Assembly: GCF_029227915.1 (NCBI RefSeq)
Contig: NC_079879.1
Coordinates: 19,663,501 to 19,727,500, forward strand
Direction of reading: 5' to 3'
DNA: 64,000 nt
Origin: Hydractinia symbiolongicarpus
Taxonomy: Eukaryota; Cnidaria; Hydrozoa; Anthoathecata; Hydractiniidae
The notes under the pieces are model-generated. The model had not been told where the DNA came from. It saw nothing but the letters and a program-made list of their open reading frames with translations, and made no database searches. Below are positions 1-12,241 of the stretch, one piece after another. A program made the translations under genes and the position numbers. The first letter of the stretch is position 1. Each line of letters begins with the position of its first letter.

Positions 1-188
1 CTATCGACTCAGAAAAACACCATAAAAATGTGAAAAATAAAGGCAAACATTAGCGTTTATATTCTTCCCAGTTAGTGGCGCTCGATTACCCTGGCCTTTT
101 ACATCTAACAAGCGTTAAAAAAAATAAAGTACAAATAAGTTCAAAATAATACAGATAAAAATAAAACTACAAATATACAAGTATTCAC

Positions 189-3100
189 CTTCGGTATCTT
201 TCTCTCCGGTGCTCGTCTTCGCTAAAACTGCATGTCCTTTGTAGTCGTAACCAGCGAAAGAGCTCGACAATCGCGTATTTTTCGATTTTTCAGGAGTATT
301 ATTACCGAGCATTTCATTGCTTTTATGGCGCATGGGGAGGTTTCGCTTCTTGGAAGATTTTTCCGACGAACTGTGCTCTATATCACTGTTGCGGAATTCT
401 GTTTCAGAGTTTCTATTCATATCATCCTCGATTGCTTTAGCGAGGATTTCTTTCACTTTTTCTTGCTGAGCGATACGCACGTCAATGTCTTTAGGTTTCA
501 CGGTTGCCGTAAGATTTTCATCGCTCTTAGAAACAAGTCTCTCTTTTTTACTTGGCTCTTCACTCGATTTGGATTTAAAAAACCTATTTCGAAACGAACT
601 GCTTCTTTTTACAGAACTACTTTTTTTTATGGACGAGTCTTTACTAGAGTTACTACGACGTAGTGCACTGGGAAGTTTCAACGAACTGCTTCTCCTTACA
701 GATGCTAGCAACTTGGGTTTTTTAGTGTTCTCCTCTTTATTTACTACAGTGTCTGTCTGTTTCGTTGATACTTCTTGTGCAGGCGGTGGATCAGTCTGGT
801 CGGATGCTAAAGTGTCGGCGAGTGTTTCTTCCTCTATAGTGGAAACGTCCACCTTTTTAACTAATTCTGTCTTTGGCGTCGTTTCCTCTTTCAATGTATT
901 TCCATCTGAATGCGTGTCTGTTTCTTCGGTAGGTTTTCCTTCTTTAAGTTCATCTCCGCTTTGTGAGATATTCTGAGCGATTTCCAAACTAATTCCACTA
1001 CCAATACTCATTCCTCGCGTTTGAACATTATCCTCAGCAACAGAATTTGCATCATCTTCTCGCTCTATATCTTTAGGTAATGTCCCCATTTGGCTTACAG
1101 AATCATTCGGACCAAGAGATAAAATATCACTCGCACTGTCCGTAAACCTTGGAGTTGTTGCGGTGGTAGTAGAGCACTTATCAAGTAATTTTCCTTCGGA
1201 GTGATGTAACTTTTTAGGAGCTGCCCCGAGAGGTCTAAAACCCTCCGGTACAGAGGTTCGTTTTCGTAGCATTTGGTTACGCATAGAAATCCCCCTTGCA
1301 TACATATCGACTAAATGAAATATAGAATCACCTTCCAGTGTATTGAACGTATAGACACCTTTTCCATGATCGCATTTCTCGCCGGCTTCAAAAGAAAATT
1401 TGGTCCTTCCACGACCATATCGTCGTAGATATTGGATTGGCCATTCACACACAGGCGATTGCGACGGGATATCAATTAAAGTTAAATTCAACGGACTAAT
1501 CTGTAACAAGTACGTGCCATTCATGCCAGCTTTTTGTGAAGCTATTGTGGCTCTAATAGTCACGGGATAGCTCGATCCTATAACACGAAAAATAAATCGA
1601 TTAAAAACAGCTATTCTTTTCTATTGTTTTTAAGATTTTTAATTTAACGGTCTTAAAACATTACTTCGATTACAGGGGACAATGTGAACAAGATAATTGA
1701 ATTCAACAATCTACAGTGTTTTTCAAACATTTTTATGTGATTTCAATGTAGCGAAATCGATTTTTTTACAGATTTAGTAAGGTAAGGTCTGGTGCAATCC
1801 CGATAGCTTTATGGTTGCCTGCTAAAATGGCAGCGGAAGCACCAAAATGCCTGACACATATTTGTGTAAGGGCTGCTAATAAGTCACTACAAGAATTTGT
1901 TTTCTACCCCACTACCCATGGATTATTGTGAATAATATCATGCAACTAAACGTCGTTGTTTTCAAACGTTTATAAAACATTTTATCTAAAAAAGTTTTAA
2001 TTAACCCCCACATTAATCGACCCCGTCCTTGCCACAAAACAAAGTGAAGAAAGTATAAACCAAACTATTAGGAGTTGTTACCGTTTTTTTTAAAAAAAAA
2101 GAACTGCGTCACAATAAAATTACAGATAACCTTTGTTGCAGATTCCCTTTCTGTGTATTAACGCCACCTATATGTGAATTTCCCAAAAAAAGGTCATAAA
2201 TTAACTGTATCAAAATAAATATATACAAAAAATGTCCAGGAATTCCAGGATATCATTGAAAAAACACCTTGTCAGGGATTACTGGTTTGTATAAATTGCA
2301 TTTTTACCTTCGGTTACTGTCGACGCCATGCTGGAATTGTCATCAAATCCTGATTCAAATGAAACTAAACTGGATAACTCTGACGCTACTGAAGACGTTA
2401 ATGTTCGCTGAAGTTGTTCTGTGGATCCCTGTGTACCATCAACACTGGTCGTATCATTTAAAGCACCTGTATATACAAAATAGTACAATTCCTATAACAA
2501 TAGGACTGTTAAATAACAAATGCAATTTTTTTTATTTACTTTGCACAATATAAATTTGTTCTAAGAATCCTACAGTATATCTCTAGAGCAAAAAAGATCT
2601 AAAAGGATTCTTGAAAGACATTAATAAAGTAAATCCAGGACACCAAGACAACATGTATGAAACCTGGACAATCTCGGTCAAGTTGGATAGTTAGGATTAC
2701 TATTTTCCACACACCAAGCTTCAGAAAATAGCAAAAATGAAAAAAGGGCAGGGATAAATCATCATCAGCATCATTCTCGGCTTAACGTCCGTTGTTGGAC
2801 GGGGTATATTGACGCTCTTCCAATCTGATCTAGACTGTGTTAGATCTAAACTCAACTTCCTCTGTATCAAGTCTGTCTTTAAACCCTCCTGCCAAAGTCT
2901 TTCTCAGTCTGCCTCTGGGCTTTGCCCAAGGAACTATCAAGTCTCTACACTTTCTTACCCAATTATCCTCCTCCATTCTTTCCAATTGCCACAGCCAATT
3001 CAATCTTCTTAACTGGATAACATCTTTAATTCTACAGATACTTAGCCTGCTTCTTAGCTCATCTGAACTCTTTCTGTCTCTCAGACTGGCGTTACACATC

Positions 3101-6100
3101 CACCTAACCATTCTCATATCATTCTTTTCTAAACGGTCAAGATCTTCCTGCTTCACTGCCCATGTCTCACTACCATACAACATAACACTTCTTACACAGG
3201 CCTCATATAACCTACCTTTTACCTCAATTGACAAGACTCTGCTAGTTAACAAAGGAAGTAACTCTCTGAACTTTTTCCAAGCAGAACCTATCCTGCAAGT
3301 AACACTTCTTCCAACACCCCCTTCACTGCCCAACATATCACCTAAGTAACAGAAGTTCTCAACTATATCTAATGAGCAACTGTTGTACATCCTTATAGCT
3401 GGAAATACTTCATTCTCTATAATCTCACCTTTGCAACGCTTGCATATTTTCACCAATACTACTGCACTTCTTATGTATCCAATGCTTGCAAGTCTGACAA
3501 AAAATTGAGTTACTACCAACCCCTTTCCTGCAAACTCCACAAGGCCACTTTCTAACTACAAGGTCACACTTGGCTGCAATGCTACTTATCATGACTTTAA
3601 ACTTTGCTGTGTTTACCTTCAGCCCCTTCTCTTCTAGTCCTTTCTTCCACTTCTCAAACTTTTCAACTAATTCTTCCATCGACTCTGCTATGAGAACCAA
3701 ATCATCTGCATACAATAACTCCCATGGACAACCTGTTCTGAACTCCATCGACAGCGCTTCTAAGACTAGAATAAACAACAAAGGACTAAGTACAGAGCCC
3801 TGATGTACACCACCATTTACACTAAATTCATCACTAAGTGAATCGTTAATCCTGACACGACTTCAAGCATTGCTGTACATAGACTGTACCATCGTAACTA
3901 GCCACTCATCCACACCTAATTTTCTCATAGCCCACCAAATAACTTTACGTGGCACTCTATCAAAAGCTTTCTCTAAATCTACAAAGGCAAAATAGAGATT
4001 CTTTCTCTTTCCTAAATACTTTTCCTGAAGCTGTCTGAGTAAAAATATTGCATCTGTAGTGCTGCGCCCTGGAACAAAACCAAATTGCATCTTATCTATA
4101 TCAATTCTTTCTTTAAGTAACTTATCACTCACTCTTTCAATAACTTTCGTTACTTGATCAACTAACTTCAAACCTCTATAGTTACCTCTTTCTAATGCAT
4201 CACCCTTGCCCTTGAAACAATTCACTATTACACTCGACTGCCACTCACTCGGAATAGCACCATCTTTTATAATCTGATTAGCAAGACTTGTAATAAGCTG
4301 AACTCCAATATATCCAGATGCTTTAAACATCTCTGCAACAATACCTGATACTCCTGCAGCCTTGCCAATCTTCAATTTCCTAATAGCCTCCACTACCCAT
4401 TCTGCCTTGATCTGCATAGCTGGCCCTTCTACAGCATCATAATTAAATTATCCTCATATCCCAATCAAACTCATGTTTAGCAACCTCTGATAATAATTTT
4501 TCCAAGCTACCCTTTCTCCTCCTCTGTGCTAGCCAGAACACATTCATCATTGCGTATATACTTCTCACCTACAACATCTTGATTAGTCTTCTTTATTTGC
4601 TTTGCTATCTTGAATACCTCATTGCGCTGTCTTCCCTTCTAACACATCTGCAAATCTGTTTCTCTCTGCTTCTGATTTTGCCGTATACACTGCTGTACGA
4701 GCACGACACTTAGCTTCTAAGTAAATGTTTTTACTACCACCTGACTTCCACTTTTTCCAAAGTTTCCTCTTTTCCTTTATACACTGGTCAACCTTATTAT
4801 TCCACCACCAGGTCTGTCTATGTCTAGCTGGTCCTTTCGTCCACCAACAGGTATCATCAGAAGCTTCTAGAAGACAATCCTTCAAAGTAGTCCAAGTACT
4901 TTCAACATTGTTACTATCATATTGACCATTGTGGGCAAACTGCTTAACTTTTGCAAAATTGTCTTGCTACAATTTCTTCCTTCAGCTTCCAGACTTTACG
5001 ACGGGACCTGTACTTTCCCTTGGCTTCTTTAACACTCTTCAAGATAATATCACAAACCAGCACCTATGCTGGGAAACACGATTTTCCCCCAATATAACTT
5101 TCACGTCCTTCACCACTTTCTTGTCTGACTTTCTAACCAGGAAGTAATCTATCTGTGTCTTACAACCACCTGACTCATATGTTATCAGCCTACTCTGTCT
5201 CTTACTGAATGATGTGTTGCAAACCACCATGTCAGTTGCCATTCCAAACTCAAGCAATCCCTCCCCTTCCTTATTTCTGCTCCCAAATCCATACCCTCCA
5301 TGCACACGTCTATAACCTTCAGATGACTTCCCAACATGACCATTAGAGTCGCCGCCCACCATGACAAGTTCAGTGTCTCCAGACTTTGATGTGACTGCTA
5401 TTAACTCATCATAAAACTTATGTTTATCTTCCTCACTGAGTCCACATGGTCGAGCATAAACTGACAGAAAAGTGACAATCCTATTACCTATCCAAACTTT
5501 ATCACTATAATACGACTATTAACACGCATAACATCGATTACTTTTTCTACCCACTTCTCTGCAACCAATATGCCAACGCCTCCATATCCATCACTATTAC
5601 CAATCCAAAAAAGTTTATACCTTGCCCTCCTACCTTCCATAAATTTCACTAAAGCTCCTCTCCACCTGACTTCATGAACACAACACATAGCAACAGATCT
5701 ACATTCTAACATTTCAACTACTTTACCTGCTCTACCTCTCAGAGTACATACATTTACACTAGCCATCCTCAACCTAGTGTTATCTATCTTGTAAAAAAAT
5801 CGTTTACTTTATATAGGCATGTTTTTTCAAACGCATTTAAAACTTTTATGAAAAAGTTTTTATTTTAATTAAAAGTTATCAAATGTTATTTTGTCCGTAC
5901 TTTTTGAAAAATTACTAAAAAAGCCTAAGTAATGAGAAATAAAGTTATTATTATTATTATTATTAAACTTTGCAGATAACAAGAAAAAGAGAGAAAAAAC
6001 ATACCAGTACTGGCACTAATGTTCCTTAACTCTTCTCTACTTTCGGAGGTCTCATTAAGACTTTCTTCTACGGTATGTAAGGTTCTTGGAGATTCTCGAT

Positions 6101-8889
6101 TACCCTCAAGACTACTTCTATCAAGACTGTGGTAGCCAAAATCCAATTCTGAAGAAGGCTTGTCTACGACCTAAAAAATGTTCATATGTAGCTAACTTTT
6201 ATAAATAGTTTCAACAGCACTAGTAATTCACTCTGATAACGATTTTGTTGCAAATTGAAATGTGAGTATATTTTGTTGTGCTTGTTTACACTTTAGGAGA
6301 AGTTCTAGTTGCAATGAATCTTTTGTTTTATCCCTTTTAAAATTGTTGTATGGACCTAGATTATATATTTCAAACATTCTTATTTTTAATGCTTCTTTTT
6401 TTTACTGAAATAAAAATTGGTTTGTTATTGCACTAAATTAAGTCAGTGCAGATGAATATTACAATGTCTAAATTAAAGGAAATGATGAACATGTATACAT
6501 ATTTTTTTCAATGTTCAACAAAAAGCATGCTTCTCATACAACAAAAAAGGAGGACAGTATTAGCCAACATGAATGTCAATGAGTTAACAAAGCAAGCAGG
6601 CAAATAACATTTCACGTCAGCATTACGGAAATTGAATTATACAGGCTGCATAACATAAAGACCAATTTTGTAAAACTTTATTGCAAAAATATTAAAAATT
6701 CATTAAAACTAAAGCATACAAAGAGCAACCTTGAAATTTTAAGCATTTTGCAAATTGACATTAATTCTCACAAGGTAAGTGATTTTCTTCAGAAATAGAG
6801 TAGAATGTGTAAATAAATTATAAAACAAGAACATTTCTTAGTTACCAACCGGTAAGCACAGTTAATAATTACCTGAACAATACTGTTTCTATTAGCATTT
6901 CCAAATACTGCTTTACACAAATCCTTAAACCATGACTTTTCTTCATCTTTACTAACAGCAGCCAAATGGATAGTTTTATCCTGCACAACTATTTCTATTA
7001 CATAATTGTAATCTTTATTCCACACTGGCTTAATACTGACACAGTTGCTCAGTGGGATTACACGCTTGCCTTTTTCCTGCTGCCAGTTTTTCTCATTGTC
7101 ATAATATTCAATGCGGACCCTGCCATGTTCACTATTGCCATAAAGAACAAACCATCTAGACTGCCATTTTTGCTAAAAATCAAAATTAACAGTATAGAAT
7201 TAAAAAAAATTAGGTGCAACTACAAAATTACTTTAAGTGCAGAAAGTTTGGCAGGTAGAAAGTTTCGTAGTTTCTTGAAGTTAAAAATGATAAAGTATTA
7301 TAGGTAACTTTTAACTTAATTTTTTTTTCTTGCCAAAGAAGCACCCCTATGCTTTTTCCTTGCATCCCAGAAGGTGATAAAATCCTACTTTACTCCTGAC
7401 CGTCTGAATTATAGTAAATTACATAATAACAGTAAGTTACTGAAAGAGACAATGTCTACTTAATTGTGATTGTTTATAAAACTTTGAGTATGTATATCAA
7501 CATTGAGTTTTTTGTCCAACTTTTTTAATTTTTTATGCATAAAGAAGAAAAAATTCATTTGTGGATTATTATTGTTATGAAATTTGCGAAAATTTCTGCC
7601 TGTGAAAGTGGTTTAAATAATTTAGTATTTTCCCAAAAAAAAAATTGTATTATGATATAAAAAATTGAGACATTTTTCATTGAGACATTTATCAAAGACT
7701 GAAAAACAGATAGATTTAAATTTAACACTTCACAGTAGATTGACAATTAACATAACCACTAATTTTAACTGCTTATCACTTATAATAGACAGGAGATCAT
7801 TACAAAGCATAGCAATTAATTAAATCTGTCAATGTGATTAAAAACCAAATATGGTCATTGTGAAAAAAAAATTGTGCCAGGTTAAAGCATGTATATATAT
7901 ATATACTATGCAAATTATTTATTACGACACATTTGTGTAACATATTACCTTTTAATAATACAAGTTCTTTTCTAACAAGACCTGTGTAATAATCTTATTT
8001 AAAAATACAAATTGGTTGATTACAAAAAATAGATAAAGGCCTTAGCCTTTATCTACAAAATGTTCATTTGTGTATATCTTTCAAATGTCTTAATTATATA
8101 TATCCTGGCAAATTTTAGAGAGCATACATAAAACTTAATTTGACAGAGAAAAACAGGACATTGATAACAGGTGACATTAATGTAAACAAAAGTTTAGCCA
8201 CTTTTTAACAGAACAAGTAGGATTTTTTAAATTAAAATTTAGGTTGATTTTAAAATTAAAAATTCCGCAAAATATCTTTCACAAAGACAACTTATAAGTA
8301 CATAGATACACAAGTTGGTTAACTGTGATTTATCATTGTATTTAAATACAAAGTCATTTCAGTTTTTTCTTTATCATAAGCATTGTGTCTTTGAAGAAAC
8401 CACAGTACAGTTAAAACCATAAAAAAACAAAATTCAAGAATCTTTCAACCACAACAATAACACCACTTTGGATGCAACAGACACAACTTATTGTATTTGA
8501 GCATAACTTTCTTACAAACATAAAATAATAATAAAAAAATAAAGGCCACAACTGTGCTTGAAATTTGGTTTATATAATAAGTCATTCAGGCAATCTATAA
8601 TAGAAAATAGTTTCATCATATTTGGTATTTTAAACAGAAATGCGGGATGACATGAATATACATTTGTATTTATTTAAAAATTTTGGGTTTCTCACTTTCT
8701 ATTTTCCTCTGTGAAGCATGTCCTATATCGAAATTTACCAGTTTTTTGTATTGAGAATTGTCTTTTATCCACGTAAAGGATACTGATGAAAAAATCATAA
8801 TATAGCTAGCTACATACCTTAAATGGGTTAAGAGCTTTTTGTGGACATTTTAATAAACATCCTTTTCGAATATACTGGTTTTGAGACAT
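189..8889 (-). CDS. DOK-type docking protein (PH + IRS-type PTB), 3' end outside window
   Basis: Cytoplasmic adaptor that would bind phosphotyrosine receptors at the membrane. Five exons on the minus strand join in phase: 8889-8818, 7172-6873, 6170-6005, 2466-2308 and 1577-189, all GT-AG. Exons 1-2 encode a PH domain (about residues 5-118) with WFVLYG, RIEYYDNEKNW and a late helix ending WFKDLCKAVFG. Exons 3-4 encode an acidic Ser/Thr-rich linker. Exon 5 starts an IRS-type PTB (about residues 233-330) with GMNGTYLLQISPLNLTLID, CEWPIQYLRRYGRG and FSFEAGEKC; the double Arg fits the family's phosphotyrosine pocket. After the PTB comes a long basic Ser-rich tail. Exon 5 ends at a donor (AAG|GTGAAT), so the gene continues beyond base 1. 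I chose the ATG at 8889 because it puts the PH domain near the N-terminus, as in DOK proteins; an in-frame ATG at 8988 is the alternative. A LINE lies in intron 4. Domain order supports the DOK family; the exact orthologue is not decided. Confidence 0.88.
2830..4885 (-). pseudogene. LINE reverse transcriptase with embedded Cys-rich knuckle (broken)
   Basis: Reverse transcriptase of the intronic LINE in several frames. Visible motifs: FVPGRSTTDAIFLLRQLQEK, FVDLEKAFDRVPR and the catalytic YADD box in LLYADDLVLIAES. Right after the thumb region a Cys/His cluster follows (PCGVC, then CQTC, HWIHKKC and CKRC, about 3440-3560), resembling a treble-clef or PHD-like knuckle, then a C-terminal segment with the WRxxWRMC-like signature MRMVRWMCNASLRDR. 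Frame shifts near 3860, 3540 and 3430 break it. The overlapping plus-strand open frames are antisense shadows. Confidence 0.88.
5039..5772 (-). pseudogene. LINE endonuclease domain (broken)
   Basis: Exonuclease-endonuclease-phosphatase type domain of the intronic LINE. The N-terminal part (5772-5488) has NVCTLRGRAGKVVEML and a CCVHEVRWRG motif, the region of the catalytic Glu in this fold. After a stop and frame change near 5490, the C-terminal part (5362-5039) carries MVGGDSNGHVGK, the family's Asp-x-Asn centre, then YGFGSRN and THE ITYESGGCKTQIDYFLVRK stretch. It cannot be read as one protein. Confidence 0.85.
5945..5965 (+). repeat. (TTA)n microsatellite
   Basis: About seven TTA units directly after AATAAAG. 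This resembles the tail of a plus-strand retroelement but no body is recognisable upstream. Confidence 0.7.
7173..8817 (-). other. First intron of the DOK-type gene
   Basis: Low-complexity AT-rich intron between the first coding exon and the PH-domain exon. It contains a short (TA)n run near 7892-7905 and no other feature I can support. Confidence 0.6.
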
Positions 8890-10360
8890 CAAACAATGTA
8901 AAACCGACTTTCTGAAACAACATATGTTAAACTCAAGTTGGTATTCGCTATTACAGCAGTCTAAAAGAATGAAATTATTATGAAACAAAACATCAAAACG
9001 ATCGCTGAAGTTTTACTACATAAAATTATGTTTAGTCATACAGCACCATCACAATAAAATTAACTACGAATGTTTTCTTCTAGGTATACATGTTATAAAG
9101 GTATATATACGTAGTAAAAGTGTGTAGGTATAGCTAGATAGCTAGCTAGCTATTTAATGTTTACCTCACCTGTGATTATGACGATATGATTTACACTGTC
9201 ACCAAACGTATTTTAAAGAAGCCTGCTCGCCGTCAAAAATTGAGAAGAGTTTAAAATTACGGTTGTATAATAACAAACTTTAATAGTTTCTTGTATATCA
9301 CTCTAGATAAAATCCAAAAAAAAATAAAACTTCCAAGTTTTGGTGTAACGTTACTGTCTGTTTATAAAGAAGAACAGTTTTTATCAGCCATAATGCTGTG
9401 TGTTGTTTAGAACTTGCGAAAGAACATGGTTTCCCTGTGATAAAATTAATTTGTTATTGGACGTCTATCGGCACATAGCTGCCTAAATGAATCCACATTT
9501 GCTCTCCTCCGTAGATATTAAAATACTAAAATTTTGTGAACACACGTACAACCACCGCATCTCCAGCCCTTTTTTCTTGTATTTTTTACCTTAGATATCG
9601 TCATAAATTTAGATTTCTTGTAGAGCTTCGCAGTTAATTCATTCTGCTCTAGAAAAATGCTCTGGGATTTATTTTCCTATTTTTTTACTATATCAATTGT
9701 GCTATATTGCAGCAGGATTTTGTGTGAGTACAAGTTTGGGTTCCGCAAAGCAGTCATGAATTTAAAGCTTCCATCACTATAGCTGCAAAAGTCTAAACAA
9801 CCTGGGAAAAGAACCTTATTGTATTGTTATGCTTTAAAAGTAAAACTTAAAAATAACCGTGAATAAAAAATGATCGATGCTTGAGACTCACCCTATGTTG
9901 TACCCAAGGACTTTGTGCCTCCTGAGAGAACAAGGGCCGACCGGAAAAACTAGATTATCAACAAAAGAACATAAGCTATCCTTCCACATCATATATTATA
10001 TCATACATCTTCTGTCCATCTCAGGCTTCTTCCGTTCGCAAAAATATCGTCAACTACGCTGTTAATTAGTACCTTTCTAAAATACTTTGCGGTATACAAC
10101 CCATACAACGAGGAACACAATTGAAGTGTTTCTGGTAACTGAGTCATGAAAAATAGATTGATGGAAACTTTAATGTTTTTATTAATGTTTTTAGCGATGA
10201 ACCATAAAAGTGGTTTAGATATACTCAATGTCAAACGACAAGGCACTCTACTTACTTTTTATTACTTGAAGTATAAATTATTATTTACTTTCTCTTCTTA
10301 TTTTAATGTGCAAACTGTCATAGACAATATTGACACACTGTCTAGATAAAAAAAGAATTT
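8890..10360. other. Intergenic, upstream of the DOK-type gene
   Basis: AT-rich sequence with a (GCTA)-like run near 9130-9150. It should hold the 5' UTR and promoter of the minus-strand DOK-type gene, but no motif identifies a start site. The small open frames here have no recognisable domain. Confidence 0.5.
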
Positions 10361-10363
10361 CTT

Positions 10364-10428
10364 CAAGCTTAACCCCAGCCAGAAAGCACAGCGCTGTTGA
10401 GAAGCGAATAGTCCTAGGGACGAGGTTG
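10364..10428 (+). mobile_element. 65-bp MITE copy (CAACCTCG-end family)
   Basis: Right end CCTAGGGACGAGGTTG matches the terminal motif of the other copies, and the left end is CAAGCTTAACCCCAGCC. It is flanked by 9-bp direct repeats GAATTTCTT (10355-10363) and GGATTTCTT (10429-10437), one mismatch, as expected for a target-site duplication. Confidence 0.75.
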
Positions 10429-11097
10429 GGATTTCTTTGGTTTTAATATTACGTTTTAGATGAATTCAAAAGAAATAAACTTAGAAGCCGTGCAGGCAGT
10501 ACTTGCCGTCAGTTACCACATAGCCTGCAGAAGTTGCAAGCAAGCAAAAAATTCATAAATATGCAAAAAATATTTCTTTTATTTTCTTTTCATCTCTATC
10601 TTGCAAACACAAAAAACAACTCCGTTTTTTTAGTATAAATTGGTATTTCACGTCGGCTAAAATTCGATGTTGCAAGAAAACAACAGTATTTAGACGCGCT
10701 TTTAAGAACACACACGCTCAATTTGCGCATTGATCGCAGTGCAGAATCTGAGAAGAATCTTTGTTTTCCGAAATTCTTGAAATTGGAAAATATCGCTTCG
10801 AATCACTTGTGAACAATATTAAAACTATTTTCTACAGCACAAAAAAACATGATTGTAAATGTAATCATCTCTTATTCATGCGAATAATATGTTGTCCCAG
10901 AAACTATTCCTGCATATTTGCACAGGTAACTAAAGAAAAAGGGTTATCGATTTTAATGTGCAATGCTCACGCAATCTGTCGCTTATGTCAATAATTGCGC
11001 TAACGTTCATAAAGTAATAGAAAACGTGTTTTGAAAACAAAACGTGAACATAAAAAACAAGAAAACGTCTTTTTGTAAATAAAACAGTAAGCTTTTT

Positions 11098-11423
11098 TTC
11101 TTCTTCTTCTTCTTCTTCTTCTTCTTCTTCTTCTTCTTCTTCTTCTTCTTCTTCTTCTTCTTCTTCTTCTTCTTCTTCTTCTTCTTCTTCTTCTTCTTCT
11201 TCTTCTTCTTCTTCTTCTTCTTCTTCTTCTTCTTCTTCTTCTTCTTCTTCTTCTTCTTCTTCTTCTTCTTCTTCTTCTTCTTCTTCTTCTTCTTCTTCTT
11301 CTTCTTCTTCTTCTTCTTCTTCTTCTTCTTCTTCTTCTTCTTCTTCTTCTTCTTCTTCTTCTTCTTCTTCTTCTTCTTCTTCTTCTTCTTCTTCTTCTTC
11401 TTCTTCTTCTTCTTCTTCTTTTC
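11098..11423 (+). repeat. (TTC)n microsatellite, about 107 units
   Basis: Perfect TTC repeat of about 320 bases. The purine strand is (GAA)n and could form triplex-like structures. The arginine-rich open frame across it is only a translation of the repeat. Confidence 0.98.
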
Positions 11424-11514
11424 ACTATGTGTGTTTCAGACGATCTCTCCCTTTTAATTCCCAAGGCTGTTACAGCCTTGTCTCCCTCTTGGTAAAAATG
11501 TGATTATTATTATT
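11424..11514 (+). repeat. Possible retroelement 3' fragment ending in (ATT)n
   Basis: A short segment with an AAGGCTGTTACAGCCTT hairpin followed by CTCTTGGTAAAAATGTGATTATTATTATT. A unique segment leading into a triplet tail is typical of LINE 3' ends. No coding part is present, so the call is tentative. Confidence 0.35.
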
Positions 11515-12241
11515 GCGAATTAGAAGTTTCACGATGTGTTTGTTTCTGACGACATCCTGTAGTAGTTACGAAAGCTGTATTTCTAAATATTTCATAACTT
11601 GAAAACGAAACTGCTCCTCCCACTATGAGGTGACGTTTTATCAACGCTTAGCTGTTTTTGAGAGCTCTTGCAAACTTTAACACTATGTTGATGCAGGGGT
11701 CGTACGTTGTTCGAGAAATCACACGTGTTTTTATGTGTTTTGTGTACACTCTTGTTTTTTTCAATGTTGATTAATTATTCCTCCTGTAGCCTTGGAATAA
11801 CTTTTTGGGGTTGAATTTACCGAAAAACACGTTATATCTCACCTTTTTTATGATTTTAAATAATTCTAAAAAAGAAAGCAGGTGCTGTTAATTTACAATT
11901 CCATAAAAATAATAAAAATGAAGAAAAATAGTTGAACAAAAAAAAAGCGCATAACAAAACAACATTATTGCATTACTCGAAAACCCAGGATGCTTTTATA
12001 TGAGGTGTGAATATATAAGAGAAGATTATTTTTATTCCAAGCCTTTATCATTTTAGTATCAAATTCTAAAATGGACGAGCAAAGAAGCAGTCAATCAAAC
12101 GGAATTAACGTTATCTTATGAAAAAATGTTCCGCACAGTCAAGGCTTTATACACCGCATCATAGAAGAACAATAGCTAAAAGGTAGACTTTGACAGATTA
12201 TCAACAGTAGCTCTATAGTGTTTCCATAAATATACTTAATA

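Larger units (their letters stand above)
2758..5790 (-). mobile_element. Degenerate LINE (AP-endonuclease + reverse transcriptase), intronic
   Basis: About 3 kb of non-LTR retrotransposon in the same orientation as the host DOK-type gene, inside its intron between 6005 and 2466. Order on the minus strand is apurinic-type endonuclease (about 5772-5040), linker (4885-4619), reverse transcriptase (4417-3425) and a C-terminal segment (to 2830). The 3' end at about 2758 finishes in short ATG/CTG-type triplet repeats after a motif reading AGCCGAGAATGATG on the minus strand. At least four reading-frame breaks show it is dead. The clade is not assigned with confidence; it resembles the LINE group often mis-annotated as craniofacial development protein 2-like. 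Confidence 0.9.

Noticed and set aside
232-976. Two plus-strand open frames over the DOK-type tail exon
   Set aside because: Antisense shadows of a Ser-rich exon whose domain content and splice sites are clear on the minus strand.
2837-3349. 170-residue plus-strand frame
   Set aside because: Antisense of the LINE reverse-transcriptase C-terminal region.
11000-11464. 154-residue open frame made almost wholly of Arg
   Set aside because: It is the translation of the (TTC)n microsatellite, not a gene.
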